Of a stretch of DNA of 64,000 nt, positions 55,235-64,000 are shown piece after piece. Below the pieces are notes generated by a model that worked only from the letters and a program-made list of their open reading frames with translations, was not told the DNA's origin and did not search any database. Both the position numbers and the translations under genes were made by a program. The DNA comes from Burkholderia sp. Ax-1724 (lineage in GTDB: Bacteria > Pseudomonadota > Gammaproteobacteria > Burkholderiales > Burkholderiaceae): the NCBI RefSeq assembly GCF_011752995.1, contig NZ_VWWL01000009.1, positions 62,001 to 126,000 on the forward strand, written 5' to 3'. The first letter of the stretch is position 1, and each line of letters begins with the position of its first letter.

Positions 55235-55337
55235 GCGCAAAATAGCCTGGCCGTGGGTCGTTCGCGGCGGGCATGTGGCAACCTCGGCGGCAACTACGGC
55301 AAAAAATGGAGCGCGCAGCGCGCCATGCGCGACTGCT

Positions 55338-55458
55338 TTGCATGGGATCGGAGTAAGCGCTGAAACGCCAACTCCGGATCGACAACTAAAGCGCTAACTC
55401 TGATCGACCGCGTTGCATGGGATCAGAATAAGCGCTGAAGCGCTAACTCAGATCGACA
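55338..55458. repeat. 46-bp imperfect direct repeat ahead of the acyl-CoA ligase gene
   Basis: Copies at 55338-55384 and 55413-55458 share TTGCATGGGATC, AAGCGCTGAA and a GCGC(T/C)AACTC...GATCGACA end. A shorter third unit (GCGCTAACTCTGATCGACC) lies between at 55391-55409. AGCGCT itself is a palindrome. The array ends 12 bases before the ATG of the ligase gene and overlaps its leader. Confidence 0.8.
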
Positions 55459-55470
55459 TTGGAGACGACG

Positions 55471-57162
55471 ATGACAGCAGCGAAAGCCTTTCTCGACGCG
55501 CGCGATCTGCTCTTGCGCCATCGGATCGACTACGAGCGCGCGTATCGCGAATTCGCCTGGCCGACGCTGGGCGAGTTCAACTGGGCGCTCGACTACTTCG
55601 ACGCAATCGCGCGCAACAACGACAACCCCGCGCTGTGGATCGTCGACGATCCGTCCAGCGACGGCCTGCGCCTCTCCTATGCGCAGATGTCGGAGCGCTC
55701 CGCGCGCATGGCGAATTTCCTGCGCGGCGCCGGTGTCGGCCGTGGCGACCGCGTGCTGCTGATGCTGCCGAACCGCGTCGAACTGTGGGACGTGATGCTC
55801 GCGGCGATGAAGCTCGGCGCGATCGTGCTGCCCGCCACCACCCAGCTTTCCGCCGACGACGTGCGCGACCGCGTGCAGATCGGCGGCGCGAAGTTCGTGG
55901 TGGCCGATAGCGCCGAACTCGCCAAGTTCGACACGCTCGACGTGCCGCTCACGCGCTTCTCGGTCGGCACGCCGCGCGAAGGCTGGACCGATCTCGCCGC
56001 CGCCCGCGAGGCATCGCCGCACTTCGCGCCCGACGGCGTCACGCGCGCGAGCGATCCGCTGCTGCTGTACTTCACGTCCGGCACGACGTCGAAGCCGAAG
56101 CTCGTCGAGCACACGCACGAGAGCTACCCGGTCGGCCATCTGTCGACGATGTACTGGATCGGCCTGCAGGCGGGCGACATCCACTGGAACATCAGTTCGC
56201 CGGGCTGGGCCAAGCACGCGTGGAGCTGCTTCTTCGCGCCGTGGAACGCGCAGGCCTGCGTGTTCGTGTTCAACTTCGCGCGCTTCGTGCCGAAGGACAC
56301 GCTCGATGCGCTCGTGCGCTTCAACGTGACCACGCTGTGCGCGCCGCCCACCGTGTGGCGCATGCTCGTGCAGGAGCATCTCACCGATTATCCGGTCAAG
56401 CTGCGCGAGATCGTCGGTGCGGGCGAGCCGCTCAATCCCGAGATCATCGAGCGCGTGAAGCACGCATGGGGCATCACGATTCGCGACGGCTTCGGTCAGA
56501 CCGAAACCACCTGCCAGATCGGCAACTCGCCGGGGCAGCCGGTCGTGCCGGGCTCGATGGGTCGTCCGCTGCCGGGCTACACGGTCGAACTGCTCGATGC
56601 CGACGATCAGCCGGTCAGCGAGGGCGAGATCGCCTTGCCGCTCGCCAAGCGGCCGCTCGGTCTCATGACGGGCTATGCGAACAACGCGAACGCGACGGCC
56701 CAGGCGATGCGCAACGGCTTCTATCGAACGTCCGATGTCGCGCTGTGCCGCGACGACGGCTACTACGTGTACGTCGGCCGCGCCGACGACGTGTTCAAAT
56801 CGTCCGACTACCGGCTGAGCCCGTTCGAACTCGAAAGCGTGCTGATCGAGCACGAGGCGATCGGCGAGGCGGCCGTCGTGCCGAGCGCCGATGCCGTGAA
56901 GCTGTCGGTGCCGAAGGCGTTCGTCACCGTGCGCCAGGGCTACGTGGCCGGGCCCGAACTGGCGCGCGCGGTGTTCGCGTTCTCGCGCGAAAAGCTCGCG
57001 CCGTACAAGCGAATTCGCCGCCTGCAATTCAGCGAATTGCCGAAGACGATCTCCGGCAAGATTCGCCGCGTCGAATTGCGGCGCCGCGAAATGGAGCGTG
57101 CGGCCGAACCCGCGCGTCTGCCCGACGAGTACTGGGAAGAGGATTTTCCCGACCTGCGTTGA
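55471..57162 (+). CDS. AMP-binding acyl-CoA synthetase
   Basis: A 563-residue adenylate-forming ligase. The P-loop is YFTSGTTSKPKLVEHTH; later motifs are DGFGQTETT, GFYRTSDVA and the C-terminal catalytic Lys in PKTISGKIRRVELR. It resembles medium-chain or acetyl-CoA-synthetase-like enzymes, and could activate isobutyrate, a methyl-branched or an aromatic acid. GGAG lies 6 bases before the ATG at 55471. Confidence 0.9.
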   Translation: MTAAKAFLDARDLLLRHRIDYERAYREFAWPTLGEFNWALDYFDAIARNNDNPALWIVDDPSSDGLRLSYAQMSERSARMANFLRGAGVGRGDRVLLMLPNRVELWDVMLAAMKLGAIVLPATTQLSADDVRDRVQIGGAKFVVADSAELAKFDTLDVPLTRFSVGTPREGWTDLAAAREASPHFAPDGVTRASDPLLLYFTSGTTSKPKLVEHTHESYPVGHLSTMYWIGLQAGDIHWNISSPGWAKHAWSCFFAPWNAQACVFVFNFARFVPKDTLDALVRFNVTTLCAPPTVWRMLVQEHLTDYPVKLREIVGAGEPLNPEIIERVKHAWGITIRDGFGQTETTCQIGNSPGQPVVPGSMGRPLPGYTVELLDADDQPVSEGEIALPLAKRPLGLMTGYANNANATAQAMRNGFYRTSDVALCRDDGYYVYVGRADDVFKSSDYRLSPFELESVLIEHEAIGEAAVVPSADAVKLSVPKAFVTVRQGYVAGPELARAVFAFSREKLAPYKRIRRLQFSELPKTISGKIRRVELRRREMERAAEPARLPDEYWEEDFPDLR

Positions 57163-57445
57163 TCGTTGGGGGCGAGTCTCCGGAGCGTCTTTGGAACGTC
57201 AGCCGGTTGATCGTGCTGTCTGTTTGCGGGGCCGCTTGTCAGCATGATTTATCAGCACGATTTGTCAGGGCGGCTCGCAGGCTCGCTGCCCGGATCGCTT
57301 CCAGACTCGCTTGCCGGCCCGCTCACAGGATTGTTTATCGGCCCTCGTGTCGCTTCGTCCGCATCCCCATGCCGACGCGAGGCCCACGCTTTTTCCTTCC
57401 CATCGCCGTCCGGCCGCCGCGCGGCTATCGCACAGGAGTTTCAGC

Positions 57446-58990
<1,545 letters not shown>

Positions 58991-59028
58991 GCGCGCACGG
59001 CGCAACGCGAAAACACGGAGACGACACC

Positions 59029-59943
59029 ATGAAAATAGGCTTTATCGGACTCGGCAACATGGGCGCGCCGATGGCGTTGAACCTGCTTAAGGCGGGCCAT
59101 GCGGTGAGCGTATTCGACCTCAGCGCGCAGGCCGTGCGCACGCTCGCCGACGCGGGCGCGCAGGCGGCCGGCTCGCCACGGGCGGCCGCGAGCGAGGCCG
59201 CCTGCGTCATCACGATGCTGCCCGCGGCGGCCCACGTGCGCAGCGTGCTGACCGCCGACGACGGCATCCTCGCCGGCATCGCACCGGGCGTGCCGATCGT
59301 CGATTCGAGCACGATCGATCCGGCCACCGTGAAAGCCTGCGCCGAACTCGCGGCGCGTCACGGCAACGCCTTCGTCGATGCGCCGGTTTCGGGCGGCACC
59401 GGCGGCGCGGCGACCGGCACGCTGACCTTTATGGTCGGTGGCAGCGCGAGCGCGTACGAGCAGGTCAAGCCGGTGCTCTCGGCGATGGGCACGAACATCG
59501 TGCATTGCGGCGATACCGGCACGGGCCAGGTCGCGAAGATCTGCAACAACCTCGTGCTCGGCATTTCGATGGCGGGCGTCGCCGAGGCGATGTCGCTCGG
59601 CGAGGCGCTCGGCATCGATACGAAGGTGCTCGGCGGCATCATCAATACGTCGACGGGGCGTTGCTGGAGTTCGGATACGTATAACCCGATGCCGGGCGTG
59701 ATCGACAGCGCGCCGTCCTCGCGCGGCTATAGCGGCGGCTTCGGCACCGACCTGATGCTGAAGGACCTCGGCCTCGCCACCGATGCGGCGCGCAGCGTGC
59801 GGCAGCCGGTCTACCTCGGCGCGCTCGCGCAGCAGCTTTATCAGACGATGAGCACCCACGGCGCGGGACGGCTGGATTTTTCGGCGGTCATCAGGCTGTA
59901 TCGTCAAGATGGCCGCGAGGCGAGCGGCGGGGGCGCGCGATGA
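59029..59943 (+). CDS. mmsB: 3-hydroxyisobutyrate dehydrogenase
   Basis: A 304-residue NAD-dependent beta-hydroxyacid dehydrogenase: GFIGLGNMGAPMALNLLKAG, VDAPVSGGTGGAATGTL (substrate motif), the catalytic Lys in GTGQVAKICNNLVLGI, and a family-typical GGFGTDLMLKDL. It makes the semialdehyde used by MmsA. The stop overlaps the next start (ATGA). Confidence 0.95.
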   Translation: MKIGFIGLGNMGAPMALNLLKAGHAVSVFDLSAQAVRTLADAGAQAAGSPRAAASEAACVITMLPAAAHVRSVLTADDGILAGIAPGVPIVDSSTIDPATVKACAELAARHGNAFVDAPVSGGTGGAATGTLTFMVGGSASAYEQVKPVLSAMGTNIVHCGDTGTGQVAKICNNLVLGISMAGVAEAMSLGEALGIDTKVLGGIINTSTGRCWSSDTYNPMPGVIDSAPSSRGYSGGFGTDLMLKDLGLATDAARSVRQPVYLGALAQQLYQTMSTHGAGRLDFSAVIRLYRQDGREASGGGAR

Positions 59944-60755
59944 TCGAACTCGACTACGCGCACGACGGCGCTGTCGCGCTGCTCACGCTCCGGCGTCCGC
60001 CCGCCAATGCGTTCACGCCCGATGGCCTGCTGCAATTGCAGCGCCTCGTCGGACAATTGAACGGCGACGCGCGCGTGCGCGCGCTCGTCATCACCGGCGA
60101 CGGGCCGAAATTCTTCAGCGCGGGCGCCGATCTGAACACGTTCGCCGACGGCAATCGCGAAGTCGCGCGGATCGCGGCGGCGCGCTTCGGCGCGGCGTTC
60201 GAAGCGTTGCAGAACGCGCGGCCCGTCGTGATCGCCGCGCTCAACGGCTATGCGATGGGCGGCGGGCTCGAATGCGCGCTCGCGTGCGATATCCGCATCG
60301 CCGAACAGCACGCGGTGCTGGCCTTGCCCGAGACCTCGGTCGGGCTGCTGCCGTGCGGCTGTGGCACGCAGACGCTGCCGTGGCTGGTCGGCGAGGGCTG
60401 GGCCAAGCGCATGATCCTGACCGGCGAGCGTGTCGACGCGGCGACCGCGCTGCGCATCGGTCTCGTCGAGGAAGTCGTCGAGCGGGGCGCCGCGCGTGAG
60501 GCGGCGCTGGCGATGGCGCAACGCGTGACGGGTCTGAGCCCGCAGGCGGTGAGCTTCAGCAAGGCACTGATCCATCAGGCGCGCCATGGGGTGCCGCGCG
60601 CGGCGGCGCTTGCGCTCGAACGCGAGCGTTTCGTCGATCTGTTCGACGGCGCCGATCAGCGCGAAGGCGTCAATGCGTTCCTCGAAAAGCGCGCGCCGCG
60701 CTGGCAGGCGAGCGAACCGCACACTGAGGCGCACGGGTCTGCCGGCGGAGCGTGA
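59940..60755 (+). CDS. Enoyl-CoA hydratase/isomerase family protein
   Basis: A 271-residue crotonase-fold enzyme: KFFSAGADLNTFADG oxyanion strand, ALNGYAMGGGLECALACDIRIAE, and ALPETSVGLLPCGCGTQTLP with the Glu of the active site. In the operon it would hydrate methacrylyl-CoA. It is coupled to mmsB by a four-base overlap. A 3-hydroxyisobutyryl-CoA hydrolase role is less likely from the motif pattern. Confidence 0.88.
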   Translation: MIELDYAHDGAVALLTLRRPPANAFTPDGLLQLQRLVGQLNGDARVRALVITGDGPKFFSAGADLNTFADGNREVARIAAARFGAAFEALQNARPVVIAALNGYAMGGGLECALACDIRIAEQHAVLALPETSVGLLPCGCGTQTLPWLVGEGWAKRMILTGERVDAATALRIGLVEEVVERGAAREAALAMAQRVTGLSPQAVSFSKALIHQARHGVPRAAALALERERFVDLFDGADQREGVNAFLEKRAPRWQASEPHTEAHGSAGGA

Positions 60756-61093
60756 TGCGGGGCCACGGCGTGGGAGCATGACGCGGGAGCGAGCTTGATC
60801 GATCGTTGCCGATGGCGGGTTGTCCGGTGGTCGCGGCGGCTGGGTGGGCCGGAATCGAGCGGTTCCGGGTGGCGCGAAATGTCGAGCGGATGGCGCGAAT
60901 CGCGTACCGTTGAGCCGGGAACGCCGCTTGCTATATCTGAGGGATTACCCGGGTAGCAATCGCATGATGCGAATCGCGGCATGCGACGAAAGCGGTTCCT
61001 GAGCCGCACGCCGAGGCGCGTCGCGAGCCGCGCACGGCGGTTCAGGCAAGGCCGCTGCCCGGGTTGCCGTTTCAATCCCACGAGGACAGCGCC
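60756..61093. other. Intergenic region
   Basis: A 338-bp gap after the valine operon. High GC, no convincing gene or hairpin with a T-run. Confidence 0.3.
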
Positions 61094-61276
61094 ATGAACA
61101 GAAATCGGGTAGAAGGTACAGCGAAGGAACTGAAGGGCTCGATCAAGGAAGCGATTGGCAAAATTACCGGTAATCGCGTGCAGCAGGCCGAGGGTGCGGC
61201 GGAAAAGCTTGCCGGGCGGATGCAGGCCAAGGTCGGCGAGGCGGCCGATGCGATGCTCGAACAGCTGAAGAGTTGA
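61094..61276 (+). CDS. CsbD family stress protein
   Basis: A 60-residue protein with the CsbD pattern NRNRVEGTAKELKGSIKEAIGK and QAEGAAEKLAGRMQAKVGE, all helical and charged. Family members respond to general stress. ATG at 61094. Confidence 0.9.
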   Translation: MNRNRVEGTAKELKGSIKEAIGKITGNRVQQAEGAAEKLAGRMQAKVGEAADAMLEQLKS

Positions 61277-61524
61277 CGTTTTCTCACGTTGCGCGGGGGT
61301 TTCCCTTGCCGTACACCGTTGCGTGCAGACAGTGCGCAGGCGGCGGCCCGCGCGCAACTGTGCGTATGAGCACGCGCAAGACCGCGCGCAGGACCACGGA
61401 CACGGCCCACGCCGCTCGCGCCCGCGAACCCTCCGGTCACACGCGGCCCGCGCGCACCTGATACAGTCGGATGTCCCCGGCGCCGGTAAGGCGCCGGATC
61501 ACATCGCCTATTCGAGGACGGTTC

Positions 61525-62610
61525 ATGCTGGGATTCGATGTCGGCACGGCCAGGAAAGTCTGGACCGCGGCCCTGCTCGCGTTGCTGTTCTTCGTCATCT
61601 ATGTCGCGTCGACGACGGTGCTCGTCATCATCTTCGCGGTGTTCTTCAGCTATCTGATCTATCCGATGGTCGCGCTCATCGAGCGTGTGAGACCGCGCCG
61701 CGTGCCGCGCGTCGCCTCGATCGCGCTCGTGTTCGTCGTCGTGGTCGCGCTGCTCGCGGTGGTCGGCTCGCTGTTCGGCGTGCAGTTGCAGGATCAGGCG
61801 ACGCGTCTGCTCGCGCAATTGCCCGAGCTGATGCGCACCGACGTGCCGAACCGCCTGCCGCTGCCGCATTTTCTCGAACCGCTGCGCGAGCGCATCGTCG
61901 ACTTCGTGCGCAGCCAGATCGAGACCGGCTCCGACAAGGCCGTGCCGGTGGCGCGCAGCCTCGGCCTCGGCGTCGTGCATGCGGCGAGCAACCTGATCTA
62001 TCTGGTGCTGATTCCGATCCTGAGCTTTTTGCTCATCAAGGACGGCGCGCACATGCGCGATGCGTTTCTCGCGCTGCTGAACCGGCGGCATCGCGCGCTG
62101 TGGAGCGATATCGTCGACGACGTGAACGTGCTGCTCTCGAAGTACGTGCGCGCGATGCTGTTTCTGTCGCTCGCGACGCTGCTGTGCTACGGCGTTGCGT
62201 TCTCGCTGCTCGGCGTGCCGTACGCGTTTCTGCTTGCGGTCAGCGCGGGCCTGCTCGAATTCGTGCCGTTCGCGGGGCCGCTCGCCGCGGTCGCGATCAC
62301 GCTCGTGGTCGCGGTGTTCAGCGGCTATTCGCATCTGCTGTGGCTGGTGATTTTCATCGGCCTGTACCGGCTCTTCCAGGACTACGTGCTCAATCCCTAT
62401 CTGATGAGCGAAGGGGTCGAGGTCAGTCCGTTTCTCGTGATCGTCGGCCTGCTCGCCGGCGATCAGCTCGGCGGCGTGGCGGGGATTTTTCTCGCGGTAC
62501 CAGTGATCGCGATGCTGAAGATCGTGATCGGGCGGGCGCGGGTTTTCTACGCGACATCGCACGATGAAGGGGACGCCGCGCGGCGCGTGCCAGTGGAGAA
62601 GACGGATTGA
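61525..62610 (+). CDS. AI-2E family (PerM/TqsA-like) membrane transporter
   Basis: A 361-residue inner-membrane protein with about seven to eight spans: VIIFAVFFSYLIYPMVALIE, IPILSFLLIKDG, LLEFVPFAGPLAAVAITL and VIFIGLYRLFQDYVLNPYLM, a family hallmark. The role is unclear; autoinducer export is only shown for some members. GAGGAC lies before the ATG at 61525. Confidence 0.9.
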   Translation: MLGFDVGTARKVWTAALLALLFFVIYVASTTVLVIIFAVFFSYLIYPMVALIERVRPRRVPRVASIALVFVVVVALLAVVGSLFGVQLQDQATRLLAQLPELMRTDVPNRLPLPHFLEPLRERIVDFVRSQIETGSDKAVPVARSLGLGVVHAASNLIYLVLIPILSFLLIKDGAHMRDAFLALLNRRHRALWSDIVDDVNVLLSKYVRAMLFLSLATLLCYGVAFSLLGVPYAFLLAVSAGLLEFVPFAGPLAAVAITLVVAVFSGYSHLLWLVIFIGLYRLFQDYVLNPYLMSEGVEVSPFLVIVGLLAGDQLGGVAGIFLAVPVIAMLKIVIGRARVFYATSHDEGDAARRVPVEKTD

Positions 62611-62683
62611 CGGAGCGCGGCGGGGCGCAACGGTTCTGGTATCTTGACGCGCAATCCAGTTCCGACGTACCGCTCGCTCCCTC

Positions 62684-63595
62684 ATGGCGCTCACCTTCAA
62701 TCTGAACAACCTCATCACGTTTCTCGCTGTTGCCGAAACGCTCAGTTTCCGCCGCGCGGCGGAACAGATTCACACGTCCCAGTCCGCTGTCAGCGCCCGC
62801 ATCGGCCAGCTCGAAGATCGGCTTGGCGTGCGCCTGTTCCATCGAACGACGAGGCAGGTCACGCTGACCGACGAAGGGCAGCAACTGTTCGTCGTGGCCA
62901 AGACGGCGGTCGAAGACATGGAGCGGGTCGCCGAATCGTTGCGCAAGAAAGCGGCTTTGCAGAGCGGCGAACTGACGATCGCCGCCGTCCCGTCGATTGG
63001 ACAGACGGTGCTGCCGACTATCATGGGCGAGTTCCATCGCCGGCATCCGGGCGTGACGCTGAAATTGCTCGACGTGGACTCGCGGCGCTGCATCGAGATG
63101 ATGGAAGCGGGCGTGGTCGATCTGGCGATCGTCTCGGATCTCGAAGACCGTCACCACACGGTTTTCGAGCCGCTCTTCTGGGACGAATGTTTCCTCGTCG
63201 TGCCGCGAACGCATCCGCTCGGCGAGCGGCGCAGCATTTCCCTGCGCGAAGCCGCGCAATACCCCCTGATGGCGAGTCCCAGGGGGACGACCCTATGGCA
63301 GATCATCGAGCGTGCGTTTGCGGCATGCGGCGCCACGCCCGTCGCGCATCAGGAAACCTGGAACATGTCGACTCTCGTGCGGCTGGTCGAAGAGGGTTTC
63401 GGCATGGGCATCGTGCCCGAGATCTGTCTCGGCAAGCTCGACGTGTCGCGCTGCACGGTCCTGTCGCTGGAAGAGCGCGTGGGCCGCATGATCGGCGTGG
63501 CGCGCCTGACGGATCGCTCGGAAACGCCCAGCAGCGCGGCGTTTCGCCAGTTGCTCGGCGAACGGACGCCGCCGCTGCGGGCGGCGCGCCCGTAG
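62684..63595 (+). CDS. LysR-family transcriptional regulator
   Basis: A 303-residue LysR regulator with the helix-turn-helix SFRRAAEQIHTSQSAVSARI and RLGVRLFHRTTRQVTLTDEG, followed by the effector domain (IAAVPSIGQTVLPTIM, LLDVDSRRC). It is 194 bp upstream of an SMP-30-type gene on the same strand and may control it. Confidence 0.92.
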   Translation: MALTFNLNNLITFLAVAETLSFRRAAEQIHTSQSAVSARIGQLEDRLGVRLFHRTTRQVTLTDEGQQLFVVAKTAVEDMERVAESLRKKAALQSGELTIAAVPSIGQTVLPTIMGEFHRRHPGVTLKLLDVDSRRCIEMMEAGVVDLAIVSDLEDRHHTVFEPLFWDECFLVVPRTHPLGERRSISLREAAQYPLMASPRGTTLWQIIERAFAACGATPVAHQETWNMSTLVRLVEEGFGMGIVPEICLGKLDVSRCTVLSLEERVGRMIGVARLTDRSETPSSAAFRQLLGERTPPLRAARP

Positions 63596-63789
63596 CAAGC
63601 ATCGCTGGGGTTGCGTCGTCGGCTCCGCGCCGATTGTGCGCCGATTGATCGGATTTCAGCATCAATCGATAAGAAACGAGCGATTGTGGGCGCTTCACGC
63701 TGTCGACATAATCGCTTCAACAAGGCCGGCTAGCGCGTTGCCGTAGCGGCCGCAGATCAAGAATACGAAACTGCTGGAGACACATTGCC

Positions 63790-64000
63790 ATGTATGCAGA
63801 GCCGAGGCGTATCAAGACGGAAGTGTTCGCGAGGTTGCCCGACGAATTCAGGCAGCCGCAGGCCTCGTCGGAGTGGCACGCCCAGCAGCCGGCCGGCATG
63901 CCCGGCCATTCCCTGCTCGAAGGTCCGTCGTTCGACCGGCACGGCAACCTGTGGTGCGTCGATATCCCTTGGGGCCGCATTTTCCGCGTCAGTCCCGAAG
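63790..64000 (+). CDS. SMP-30/gluconolactonase-type protein (5' part, cut by window end)
   Basis: The first 70 residues are visible. The pattern LLEGPSFDRHGNLWCVDIPWGRIFRVSPE-like (given here in pieces: EGPSFD, GNLWCVDIPWGRIF) matches the first blade of SMP-30/gluconolactonase/LRE lactonases, where EGP carries the metal-binding Glu. GGAG lies upstream of the ATG. The rest lies beyond the window. Confidence 0.8.
   Translation, partial: MYAEPRRIKTEVFARLPDEFRQPQASSEWHAQQPAGMPGHSLLEGPSFDRHGNLWCVDIPWGRIFRVSPE

Noticed and set aside
55423..57027. Long open frame opposite the acyl-CoA synthetase
   Set aside because: Antisense shadow; the other strand encodes a complete AMP-binding enzyme.
61072..62718. 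Long open frame opposite the AI-2E family gene
   Set aside because: Antisense shadow with His/Gln/Arg-rich, domain-free translation.

Overview
The window is 64 kb of high-GC, densely coded DNA. Many features point to Burkholderia sensu lato (Paraburkholderia or Caballeronia type): trimeric porins of the Burkholderia OmpC-like family, a DUF4148 protein, a stand-alone IF-1 gene, and many catabolic islands each with its own LysR, LacI, GntR or AraC regulator. The content is accessory and catabolic rather than housekeeping, which suggests a secondary chromosome or megaplasmid. I saw no rRNA, tRNA, CRISPR array, intact insertion sequence or prophage.

Layout. 0.1-4.5 kb: a dicarboxylate symporter, a porin and the last two enzymes of the protocatechuate/gallate 4,5-cleavage route (LigJ hydratase, LigK aldolase). 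4.5-10.2 kb: a sulfonate-type ABC importer, divergent from an FMN-dependent (SsuD-like) monooxygenase, then an unusual M19 dipeptidase with an extra N-terminal domain and an internal signal sequence. 10.5-17 kb: a LacI regulator divergent from two Gfo/Idh/MocA dehydrogenases, a hexuronate-type MFS carrier, a remnant of a UxaA-type dehydratase and a second porin. 17-19.6 kb: CDP-diacylglycerol pyrophosphatase and an amidase. 20.2-22.2 kb: an isolated, lower-GC gene for a 650-residue AAA-type ATPase of unknown role, preceded by a TTCG-N16-TTCG box like those controlled by HrpB/HrpX. 22.4-29.4 kb: small conserved proteins, an FMN reductase, a J-domain protein, a phosphatase-like protein, an H-NS-like protein and exported proteins, with long gene-poor gaps.

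29.7-39.9 kb holds a nearly complete non-phosphorylating L-rhamnose island: KDR dehydrogenase, L-rhamnonate dehydratase, L-rhamnose 1-dehydrogenase, LysR regulator, mutarotase, lactonase and a four-gene sugar ABC importer. 40-47 kb: a CynX/NimT-type MFS pump divergent from a GntR regulator, IF-1, a YheO-type regulator, a ferredoxin, cytochrome b561 and small proteins. 47.5-52.6 kb: a purine permease, a YaiI protein, DUF4148, and a slipin-NfeD pair. 52.7-60.8 kb: a valine/isobutyrate-type catabolic operon (acyl-CoA dehydrogenase, acyl-CoA ligase, MmsA, MmsB, enoyl-CoA hydratase) under a divergent AraC regulator. 61-64 kb: a CsbD protein, an AI-2E family protein, a LysR regulator and the start of an SMP-30-type lactonase gene cut by the window end.

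The best candidate for something undescribed is the orphan AAA ATPase at 20.2-22.2 kb. Its S/P-rich N-terminus, lack of a signal peptide, lower GC and upstream hrpII-like box together suggest a type III secreted or host-interaction protein. This is inference and needs testing. Other observations are the DUF3299-like/M19 dipeptidase fusion, an orphan pair of palindromic operators, several tandem repeats in promoter regions, and a candidate small RNA before the J-domain gene.
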